DNA of 64,000 bases from Macrosoma leucophasiata (Eukaryota; Arthropoda; Insecta; Lepidoptera; Hedylidae): the NCBI GenBank assembly GCA_036365455.1, contig JAWQUS010000022.1:7378001-7442000 (forward strand). Reading direction: 5' to 3'. The notes under the pieces were generated by a model, which searched no databases, was not told the DNA's origin, and worked only from the letters and a program-made list of their open reading frames with translations. Below are positions 20,401 to 32,400 of this stretch, piece by piece (the stretch's first letter is position 1; each line of letters begins with the position of its first letter). Position numbers and translations under genes: made by a program.

Positions 20401-23400
20401 TTTCTCAGAATTCTTATTTATTTAGTAATTTAATGAACGTATTGGAAACGAAAGACAGATGAAAAATATGAATTGTCTGAAAAATGAATGAATAAAATAA
20501 ATAAATGATATAAATATTAGAAATACATATATACATGTTAGAAATATATACCTAGTATTACAAGAATAAATAATTAGGTATGAGCAGACAGATTATGATG
20601 ATAACTATTGGTAAATTAAACTATTTTAATGGTGAAATTAAAATAGCTTAATTCCCTAATAGAAAAAGTTATTCCGACCATTTCGGTTGGAATAACTTTT
20701 TCTATTTGGTATTTTATCTAGTTATCATCATCAGCTGTCATCACATCTTCATCGTCGTCGGTTTCATTGAGGGTATCTTTAACTGGCAATTTATTCGGAA
20801 GGTTCAAATATTCACAATGAAATCTTCTTGGTATTATACCGGTGTCGCACAATTTTTTGAGGTCATTGTATTTTGGAATGGAAATTGAGAGCCTCTCATT
20901 ATAAAGAGATGGCAAATTGTCTGTGTTTCTTTGACTTACGTCATTACTAGTACTTTCAGCTGCAGATTCATTTTTTTGGTCTATATTTTTTGTATTTTTA
21001 CCTCTAACAGCACTTCTTTTCCCAATCCCTTTACCCTTTCCTCTTGCGTTAAAATTCTTTGGAGGTAATTCTTTGGAGACTTCTATGTCATAAGTATCAC
21101 CAGTCTCTAACATTGTATATTTAACTTCAATTTTCGTTAAAGCATTCTTTTTAAATGTGCACACTCTTATGTTTTTTATACGCAGGTCTTTATTTTTAAG
21201 AGTAGCTTGAGTGAATACAGATTCCGCCAGATTCTGGAAGTTGATGAAATCTGTATGCTCTAAGACACTCACTTTATATGGTTGAGGCCGTTTCCTAGCA
21301 CTCTCTATAAAACTTGGCCATTGCGAAGGTGCCCAAACAATTAGTTTTCTTACTTCCCTCTCAATAACAGCATGCATGCTGTCAACTGGCATGTATGTAT
21401 GCCCCGCTAGAAGGTAATTAATTTGTATAACTTTTAGATTTTTAGATTGTTCCAGGAAATGTTTGAACATTGAAAATATTACTTTATTCTTATTATTGAT
21501 ATATATATTATTGATATTTCTTATTATTGAAAATATTACTTTATTCTTATTAGTTGTTACGTAATAGGCATATTACTGTAAGGAGCTTAAAATAAAGATA
21601 GTTTTGTTAAATAATAATGTAAGAGAATAATTCTTAAAAAACTCTAATCATTCATTAATGTAAAGGACATGTTACTTAAATCGACAGATTTGCGGTTTAA
21701 GGTGAGGGTGTAAATTACTTAATACTATGACTTACTGTATTTTTTAGAGAAAACAAAAATGTAATCGTCTGTTACATCATTTTTTTGTCATAAATCGTTT
21801 TACGCTGGCCAAATTTTTTTACTGTAAGGGATTTACTTTTGACGATAGAATTTTTTCAATAATACCATACAATAGAGCTCAAAATTCTGAAGCCAATGAT
21901 ATATATAACTCATTTTTGCCAAAATGTCCCTTACGTTAATTGATACTTCTGGTATCGATATACCTAGTTAACAATTAGCAATCTATCCTAAGGCGGCCAA
22001 CTTTCTGAAAATAGCAAGCGGGACTTTTTGTGGATAGATAGGGTATGGTGAATGCGAAGTAGGTATGAAGTTTTGTCAGTATACGTACCTACCAAAATTA
22101 CATAAAAACATTAAACTTACATACTGAAGTCTGTTACTATTTTTAAAATAATATTTATCACTAGAGAGAAACTTTTTTACAAGAATTCAAAACGGAAGTA
22201 AGCGATCACATACACACGCAAACAGTTTTCAATTGAATTTACACAACTGTTGTTTGCATGCGTGTGGGTGTAGTGAAGTGTATGTTTTATGTATGTGTGT
22301 GACTGTGCGGCTATGTAATAGCTTGAAAATATATAAGTATGGTGGTCAATGCATCGAATGCGGGACATGCGGGACGCATCCAACGTTTTGCGGGACTATT
22401 TTATTAATTCTTGCAAAGCGGGATTACATCCAGCATTACGGGACGATCCCGCAGAATCCGGGACGGTTGGCCGCCTTAATCTAACCCAACTTTACTTGAT
22501 CATAAATAGGTACTTCAATTACTGGTACGTATGTATGTATCTTCACGCCAGGTCCCTAACGGGGTAGGCAGAGAGTGTAGAGCGCCAGACATCCCGGTTC
22601 TGACAAACCTCTCGTGCCTCGTCTACCTTCATCATTCTCTTCATACATGCACGCCGATTCCTAAGACTTTTGACCCCACCATCAGACAGAACTCGACCTA
22701 TTTGGTCATGGTAGGTCAGCCTTGGTCTTCCTGGGCCTCTGCAACCATCCACATTTTTTCAATTACTGGTAATTGAAAAAACGCCTGAATTTCAAATTAT
22801 TTATTTCACAGTCATTTGAAATTGACATAATTTGTACAGTGTTAATCCCTGGGGAAGCGTAGATCGGAATGGTAATCGGTAAGAACTTAATTGCTATATT
22901 AGTATTACATTAAAAAAACACATTAAATTCTATCGTATATAACTATACTGGAGCATGTAAATCCAACCAGTGACGTGTAAAAGGACCATCAAGTCGGTCC
23001 ATGACTACTGCCAAAAGGCTGTTGCGACTGTCTTGCGTACCCAGCAACATCGAGGTAGCTTTTTTGCGCATTGTAGAACCAAAACAATCTACGTGAGCCT
23101 CTGCGAACATCCTCGATGCGCTACAAAACTGAAGCAGCCGCAACATCGCCCTTAGTGCGTTATTATATTGAACGCGAAGGGCCCGAATCGAACGTTTCGT
23201 ATATGTAACCTACAAGCTACACGTGTAGGAGGTACCACACCTTTACCTCTCTTGAACAACGTGCAAACCTGCAGGCTATCATGTTTGTTCTCACTGATAT
23301 TGCTCGCCGTTCGCGCTCAATATCTTTGTCATTGTGCAGGTCGACGGTTACTACATGGCCCATACATTATGGATTTCCACGGGTGCTATAAATGTTCATA

Positions 23401-26400
23401 AACGATGGTAACTAAACTACAACCTGTTTTTATATTATTTCGCATTAACACATGCTTGTGAAATATATTTTATTTTTAAAGAAAAATGGAAAGAAAAATT
23501 TGACTTCAGGCGAGACTCGAACTCGCGACCTACTGGGAATCTAGTCCAGCCGCTCTTCCAATTGAGCTACTGAAGCCCTGCCCGATTTGTCAAATCTTTC
23601 CTTCACATCTATTGCATTGCTTTATGGTAGCAGCAGCGCCATCTATTACCAACTATGCTAGTTAGGCAGCCGATATAATAGACTTTTCAGTTTATTGAAT
23701 ATCGTAAAGAAGTCGCTTTTACCCTTAACAATTGTGAGTCTCGCCTGAAGTCAAATTTTTCTTTCCATTTTTCTTTAAAAATAAAATAAACTACAACCTG
23801 TCTTCTTGTCATATAATAATAATGGCAGTCCATTTTACGTCCCACTGCTGAGCACGAGCGAGCGAGCTCTGTCACCGGAGCTCGCGGTTTGTCTTCCATC
23901 CTCTTGATCACAACTTTTAACATAATAAAAACATGAAACTAACACGTATCCGCCAAGTTTCTTATAGTGCTTATCGTGTATATTTTTGCCTCCTTCTTTC
24001 CCTCTGAATGCCTCTTGACTGCCTCTCTAGCGGCAACTATGGCAGCATTGTTCACATAATCCACGGGTACGAAGTCTATTACTTTGTTTTTGTCTGTGTA
24101 AAATAAATGGTTGATGCCCAAACCTGTCCCGAAGAATAGCTGTAACAAGACAATTTTTGTAATATTTTAATTTTTTACGCAATAACACATGCGAGTGAAC
24201 TTTGAAAAATAAAGCTTAGCTTTAGCTTATTGGAAAAACGGCTGGACTGTATATCCTGTGAAGGAAAGATTTGACAAATCGGGCAGGACTTCAGTAGCTC
24301 AATTGGAAGAGCGGCTGGACTAGATTCCCAGTAGGCCGCGAGTACAAGTCTCGCCTGAAGTCAAATTTTTCTTTCCATTTTTCTTTAAATAAAATATATT
24401 TCACAAGCATGTGTTAATGCGAAATAATATTAAACAATTATTAAGGGTAAAAGCGACTTCTTTACGATATTCAATAAACTGCAAAGTCTATTATATCGGT
24501 TGCCTAACTAGCATAGTTGGTAATAGATGGCGCTGCTGCTACCATAAAGCAATGCAATAGATGTGAAGGAAAGATTTGACAAATCGGGCAGGACTTCAGT
24601 AGGTCAATTGGAAGAGCGGCTGGACTAGATTCCCAGTAGGCCGCGAGTTCGAGTCTCGCCCGAAGTCAAATTTTTCTTTCCATTTTTCTTTAAATAAAAT
24701 ATATTTCACAAGCATGTGTTAATGCGAAATAATATAAAACAATTAGGTAAACAGTTGTTGTGAGAAATTCAAACGTTACGGCAATAGTAGCTATGTATAA
24801 CGAAATTAAAAGGAAAACTATCACACTTAGGTTGGCTTTACAAGTTTGCGAGTGATAGTCGATCAAATGTATTTTACTCCATAGAATTTTTTTTTTTTCA
24901 GTACATTAATCAAACCTAAAAAAATCGGAACCCAACACTGCGCGTGGCCTGACACGCACTTCATCGGTTTTTTTATGTAATGCTGATGGGAAACAAGCAT
25001 GCAGTTCATATTGATGTTAAGTGATGGCTGCAGAATATAGACACGCACACAAAGACCAGATATCACATTGCCACCCCTTAAGTCTCTGCGATAGTTATTA
25101 CGGGTTGAACTTGTTGAGATTAACATTTGGTGAACTTGATGAATAGCACAAACAGCACAATAAAATACAGTGCTCAACAATAAATTTTGCACATCGAGCC
25201 TAGGGACTTCGGCTTATTTCGAGTCTGTAGAGCGTTATCTCTTTCGCACCGTAGCTATGTGACGTTTGTCGACCATTTTGATCATGTTTTGACCAATACC
25301 GGACTATCAGTGCTTACGTAGGCAGTGTGCAGCAGAGATAACGCTTTACGAAGTCAAAACTAGCCGATAATCTCTTTCGTAGGCTCGATATGCAGTATTT
25401 CTTGCTAAGTACTGTATCTACTGAGCTACCAAAGCCAAACAAAAGTTTATAAAAAAAAAAAAAAAAATTGTTTATTTATAAAATAGATCACAAAGAAGAT
25501 ATACATGAAATTTCTTAACTATATAAAATAAGGGATGGTTTGTATTCGTACCTGAACTAGGTTGAACCTGTGTTTCAGGCGGTAGAGTACTTCACTATAT
25601 TGTGAGATTAATTAACATTAGAGTAAAACTATATTAGGTAAATTCATTAAAATAAACTATAACAGTGAGTAATTATTTTTAAGATTATTATTTACATATA
25701 GCAAGTAATTCTTCAGTATATTCATAATTAATATTTTGTATTATATTATTATTTATAACTAGCTGACCCGGCAAACTTCAACGAGCAAACGAAAAAATGT
25801 GTCAAAGGTTTGATAGATACGAACTCATTCAAAACCAAAATTAGTTAAATCGGTAAATCCGTTCTCGAGTTTTAGCGAGACTATCGAACAGCAATTTTTG
25901 ATTTTTAAATACTCGTATGTAGATAAAAAACACGTCTCAACGAATTTATAACTTAAACTTTTTGAGACTAGCATTTTATTTTACATAAACGTTAGTCCCA
26001 TTTTCGTGGGTATTGACTGTTCACCAAATGGGTGATCATAATTTCCATAATTGTAATTCATTTTGGGACAAAATATTACCTATATCAAAAATATCTGAAA
26101 TCGATTCGGTTATCGATTCTAAACAAATCAGTTTCGGGTTGTACATTCAATGCTGTTACACGTTGTTTAAATTTTTTTTAGCTTGTTTGACATGTATATC
26201 TATTGTAGTTAACTTTAATTTATTTTGTTTGTTTTTGACGAATCATAAAAAGTGCCTGTCACCCTTTAAAAATAATCACCTGTCACTACTTTTTTTTTTT
26301 TTTGTTATGGCTTCGCTATTACGCATATTGCCAGTGTCAAGTAAAACGATATTTCGTATTTATTTTAAGCAGTGTAAAAGTTAGTATAATATAGTCATCA

Positions 26401-29400
26401 AGTATAATATGTAAGTATCAAGTATATAAGTTATGAAGTATATTATGTCAGTCAAGTGAGTTACAGTCAAGTTATTCGAGTAAAGCGATGGCTACTTTAC
26501 CAGAACATTTACAATGAAGTTTTGGAGGCAACCTGAAAGGTCGTGTTTTCGCACTGTTATTCTATTTCACTATACACGGGCACTGTAATAAACCTATATC
26601 AAACAAAATGCCACCAACTTTATTCAATATTACTTAAAAATACACCAAGAAGATGAAATAAAATAAGTTCACCATACCCCTCTTTCAAGGTTCCCGCCAA
26701 AAAACCCACTACTTTAAAATTAACTATTCGGATATCTATTTACAATACAAGGTAACATACACAAGGTGTAACCGTTACACCTTGTATACCGGAGATAAAG
26801 AGAGGGTCTTCGATACTACTTAATCTAAAATTCGAAAAAGAAAATAGAAAAAAAGCTCTTTTCTTAAACTGCCTCAGTAGTCGAGTGGTAGCAGGCCACT
26901 ACGCTGGGGTCCTGGGTTCGATTCCCGGGTCGCGGGCTCTCAGTGATAACGTTGTAAAATCCTTTATCTCAGATTCTATTGGGATTTTTACGTTTTCTGG
27001 AAGTTTCCCAGTACCTCGGAGCTTGGTAATGTGCTCTGAGATGTCAATAGGCTCGCCACCTGTATCATGGGACAAAACGTAACTGGCGAATCGTGGGTGT
27101 TTGCATGTATGCTTTAATGCATATATTTTGCCGCTGCCTACCCCTTAGGGGATTAAAGGCGTGTAGTAACGTTCTTTTCTTTAGATTTCAGGAAAACCTA
27201 TGAAGAGCTCATGATCACATAAAATCATCATCAAATAAAATTCATTGATTGCACGCAACCCTGCGAACAAGAGTTCGACTCGCACTTGGCCGTTTTTGAT
27301 GTGAAACATCTATTACCTTATTTCTTCCTTTCGATGGTGGTGGTAGTGGTGGTGGTGGTGGTTGTAGTGACGAAGTAGTGACGTAGTGGTGGTGGTTAAT
27401 ATTCAAGTTCTCAGTTCTGCCGGCACTCCCTGAGTGCAACCTGTTGTTATTATTTTACACTTACCCCACTGATAGTATATATTGTGTTGGAATCTATCCA
27501 ACCCGGCGCAGGCTCATGTGCGGCACCTAACACTGGAAACAAAATTAATTCGTGTAATCGTCACGAATAATTAAGGAGACTTATTATAACCCAGCCCTAT
27601 AAAAACGCACACACTTTTTTTTAAATTTTTTTTTTATGTTATGGAAGTGGCAAACAAGCATGCAGTTCACATTGATGCCAAGTGATGACTGCAGCCTATA
27701 GACACCCACACAAAGACCAAGGTCAAAAGGCAGATGCGTTGCCACTCCTGAGGCCCAAGGTGTTATGCCTCTGTGCTGGAAATTACAGGGCCGTACATTA
27801 CCACCTGACCGGAACACGATAGTGCTGAACACTACCATTTAGCGGCAAGTATATTAGGTAATGCGGTGGTGCCTACGCCCGCGAGCTCCGTCACTGGAGC
27901 TCTACCACCAGTAAAACTTTACACCATTATCTCTGATAACCCCCTACCCGGGAATCGAACCCAGGACCTCAGAGTAGTAGTAGTGGCCTGCTACCACTAG
28001 GCTACCGAGGCAGTCAAAAAAATTATATCGAATTATAAAACCTTTACCTAACTTAAGATAAATTCTGAATTCTAAAAAAAAAACAATATTTAAAATATCT
28101 GTTCAACCCTATTCTGCTATGCACAACGTACGAGTTATTAACTATACCTAATGTACAAACACCTAATTGTAAGCAACGGGCGAGCCGCTGCATTGCGATA
28201 ATAGATCGTAGATTCGTCGAGTTTTACACATGTACCCTCATAACATATTATATTAATATACATTTTATTTATCCGCTTATCGCACAGCAGTTCCTCGCAG
28301 TTGACCTATTTATTAAGATTTTAATAGTGTGTATGTATGTATCTTCACGCCAGGTCCCTAACGGGGTAGGCAGAGAGTGTAGAGCGCCAGACATCCCGGT
28401 TCTGACAAACCTCAAGATTTTAATAGTTTTGTACGTATATGTAGTTTTTATGAGGTACTAACACCCAGGACAAACCCCATCGGTTTATTGGGTGTTCTAT
28501 AATGTTAAGTCATATTGTATGAAAACGAAACAAATAAATAGTAAATAAATAATCATATTTCACCGGAAAGACGTTCACTCAGTGACGGAAACGGGGGGGG
28601 GGGGGAGAGGGGCAGGGGCGGCCCCCCACAGGCCTCCGGTTCGCGGGGCCTTCATCAATGGTCGTAATATTGTTCCTGTTTAACAGTAGTAACACACCTC
28701 CGGAATAGGTACGACGGAGGACTGAATCCACCGACCAAATCGCCGCGAGCGGACAGCATCGGACTTGATCAATAATAATTATGTCCGCCGGACTCCTTTA
28801 CACAAGGCCAGATTTGGTATGTATGTATGTATCTTCACGCCAGGTCCCTAACGGGGTAGGCAGAGAGTGTAGAGCGCCAGATATCCCGGTTCAGACAAAC
28901 CTCTCGTGCCTCGTCTACCTTCATCATTCTCTTCATACATGCACGCCGATTCCTAAGACTTTTGACCCCACTATCAGACAGAACTCGACCTATTTGGTCA
29001 TGGTAGGCCTTGGTCTTCCTGGGCCTCTGCAACCATCCACATTCGCATTGTATATCTGTTTAGTCATTCGCTCATTCGACATTCTTTCTATATGCCCGAA
29101 CCATCGGAGAATGCCTTTTTTCAGATTCGGATTGGAGCGTAAAATAAGTTAAAGGAGAAAAATATTCAAGGTCAAAGGTAAAAAAGAGTTTTCGCGATTT
29201 TCCTCAAAACGGTAAGTTTTATCGTAAAATTACTTCAGACATAAATTGTAGATCATAAAATTATCTATAAAAATGTTATCAACGTTTTTTTTCCTAAAGC
29301 CACCGTTACTGAGATATAACGATGCAAAAAGTTGCAAGTTGGTCTAATTTGACCGGACTAAATGGGAATATTGCTTAATAATTGCAGCGCTTGGCATCGC

Positions 29401-32400
29401 CAAGTATGGCGATTATGGCATCTAAAATTGGTGGACAATACCAATGACGGTGGTTTTTTATTTGCTACCACCGAGTTGGAATGGTTTGAATGCCTACACC
29501 TTCAACTGTCACCTCAATCTTTAGTTGACAGACTGCATTATCGGAAAAACTCTCCTCCACTATCGGAGGCTTCGTTTTCCACGTATCGGAAAACGAAGCG
29601 TAGGCAGGCCTCCCACAAGATGGACCGACGACCTGGTGAAGGTCGCGGGCAATCGCTGGATGAGGGCGGCTCAGGACCGTTCGTTGTGGCATTCTTTGGG
29701 GAAGGCTTTTGTTCAGCAGTGGACTGAGTCTTTTGGCTGAGATTATGATGATGATGATGACTGGTGGCGGGGTCATCATGTCCCAACGATTTATTCTAAT
29801 AATAATTGTCACTTGCTTAAAACTATTGAACTAGTAACTTTTACTGTCTCTTTTTTATGTTTTTCACGGAATGACACATGCAAGTAAAATCTACATTACA
29901 CTTAACACAAAGGAGAATGATACTGTTCCATACATTTCTGGGCCCAGGTGTTAACACTGTACAAATAAAAAAGGCTATTACACGATACTGTATTCAGGGT
30001 CCGGCAGAAAGGGTAAGCGTGGCCTCGCGCCGGGTTTTCGCTTATTACACTATCAGGTCGACAAGCCTTTAACTCAGTCACACTATAAATATGAACAGTA
30101 TGGAAACTACGTACAAAACAAACATGCGCATCAACGAGGCCCCTAAGCGGTTCTCGCGGTGCTGCAGCTCCGAGTCACTCTCTATTCGAGCGTCGATGCG
30201 CATGTTTGTATGAGTGTGCCGTTTTGAACGTTTTGTACGTAGTTTCCATACTGTTCATATTTGTACCACAGTATAAGTACATACAGTAGTTTATCGCCTT
30301 TGAAGTTTTGCGATATGCCGCCTTCACCCATCAAAACGAAAAATCATTAAGGTTGTCACGTTTTTTAGGTACGTTGTTTGTAACGCGTTAGTTTACGTTG
30401 AACATATATAAAAATCCTAAAAACATCACGCCTGTAATCCCCTAAGGGGTAGGGAGAGGTAAATCGGATTTATGCATACATCCTAGATTCGCCGCTCACG
30501 TTTTGGCCCATGTAACAGGCGGCAAGCCTGTTACATCTCCTGGCACTTTACCAAACTTTGAGGTACTGGGAAGCCTCCAGAAAATGGAAAAATCTATCAA
30601 ACTATAAATATCTCAACCTATCAACAATTTACCAGTCTATCATCAATCTACCAGTATTCCAGTTGGGCGGTCTATCAGTACGCCAGAATTCTAACAATTA
30701 TAATGTACCGATCCTAATATTAATCCATACCTTTTTAACTCCGTCCAATATAACCCGAATATGAAATACATACAAACAAAAAAAATGTTCAGAGTAGATT
30801 TTTTCGTTTTAAGTGAAGTAAGTACGTACATCAAGTGTAAAATATAACAGTCAATAATAATAAATGAAAATTAGAATAAAATATTAACAGTAAAGTTGAC
30901 ATCAAATTTTTTAATATCATCTTTTCAAAAACTTAGTAAAAGAAATTTTAAATCTCGCACCCCTTAACGCTGAGTCCCAAGTAGATGACAGTTTTTGTAT
31001 GGGCTACTTGGTACCGCCCCCTCCGTCCCTCGCGTCGCGCGCCCCGCACGATTGCTCTGACATTACACGTTCGTTGTATTACTGTAGGTAAATAACACGT
31101 TCGTTTTCTTTAGACTGTGTTTGTACTGTGTGTAGTTAGGGCGTTAGGCAGATCGGGCCGTTCCTATCGCCCCAAATAAGGGTCCTAACTCCCTAGATGT
31201 TATTACACTACCCTGATCCTTGCTATCGTACCATGAATACCGTGCCGTGTAATAATTCCAAATATAATAATAATAATGGCAACCCATTATACGTCCCACT
31301 GCTGGGCACGAGTCTCTCCCCTTTTTTTTGGGGGGAGGCCTGGAGCTAACTCCACCACGCTGCTCCAATGCGGATTGGTGGAGGTGGGTGGGTTAGTGGC
31401 CAATCTACTGTCGGATGTTTTCAAACCGCCCATAAGGCCTCCGACAAGGTTTAACGACTGCTATCCATCGATAGCAACCGGGACCGACGGCTTAACGTGC
31501 CCTCCGAAGCACGGAAACGCGCATTTAATTTGCCACTAGCGGTCACCCATCACACTACCCGACCGCGCCCGTAGTGCTTAACCGAGCAGATCGCTTACGA
31601 TCTACACCAGCCGCTGGGCCATGCGCACTTCCAAAATTCCAAATAATTCGGTAAAAATTATTCGGTTGCCTAACTAGCATAGTTGGCAATAGATGGCGCT
31701 GCTGCTACCATAAAGCAATGCAATAAATGTGAAGGGAAGATTCGACAGATCGGGCAGGACTTCAGTAGCTCAATTGGAAGAGCGGCTGGACTAGATTCCC
31801 AGTAGACCGCGAGTTCGAGTCTCGCCTGAAGTCAAATTTTTCTTTCCATTTTTCTTTAAATAAAATATATTTCACAAGCATGTGTTAATGCGAAATAATA
31901 TAAAACAATAATTCCAAAGTCATTTTCAAATGACTACAAAATACACTTAATAATTATAACATCAATGTTAACTGCATGCTTGTTTGTCACCTTCATTACA
32001 TAAAAACACTTGATTTTAATGATATACATACCAATAGCAGGTCTGACGATGCAAACAGGAACATGACCGTTCATGGTCCGCACAGCTTCTTCGGTAATAG
32101 CTTTTGTGAAGGAATAAGTGTTGGTCCACTCCATTCTGAACCTGTACCAAAAAAATCCAAATAATAATATATTTTTTTTTTATGTAATAAAAGTGGCAAA
32201 CAAGCATGCAGTTCACATTCATGTTAAGTGAAGACTGCAGCCTATAGACACCCACACAATGACCAGAGGTCAAAATGCAGACGCGCTGCCACTCCTGAGG
32301 CATTAGGTGTTATGCCTCTGTGCCGGAAATTACAGGGCCGTACATTACCACCTGACCGGAACACGATAGTGCGAACACTACCATTTAGCGGCAAGTATAT

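Larger units (their letters stand above)
19599..21961 (-). mobile_element. DNA transposon with 37-bp terminal inverted repeats, carrying the 250-aa ORF
   Basis: The left end (19599-19635) and right end (21925-21961) are near-identical inverted repeats starting atatcgataccagaagtat and ending in gtaagggaca. A second, subterminal inverted pair (catgtcccttacatta near 19808, taatgtaaaggacatg near 21656) repeats the same gtaagggaca theme, as transposase binding sites often do. It sits in the FAR H-I intron. A 4-bp ATAT duplication is possible but cannot be told from the TIR itself. Superfamily not assigned. Confidence 0.75.
29978..31252 (+). mobile_element. MITE-G relative, enlarged by nested insertions
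   Basis: Left end ttacacgatactgtatt and right end aataccgtgccgtgtaa match the 8523-8857 element. It encloses a foldback element (30088-30262), a SINE-A tail (30419-30590) and AT-rich DNA. Confidence 0.55.

Noticed and set aside
29362..29812. Frames of 121, 115 and 82 aa
   Set aside because: They are off-frame readings of the LINE-Y 3' end; only the GRPPTRWTDDL frame is meaningful.
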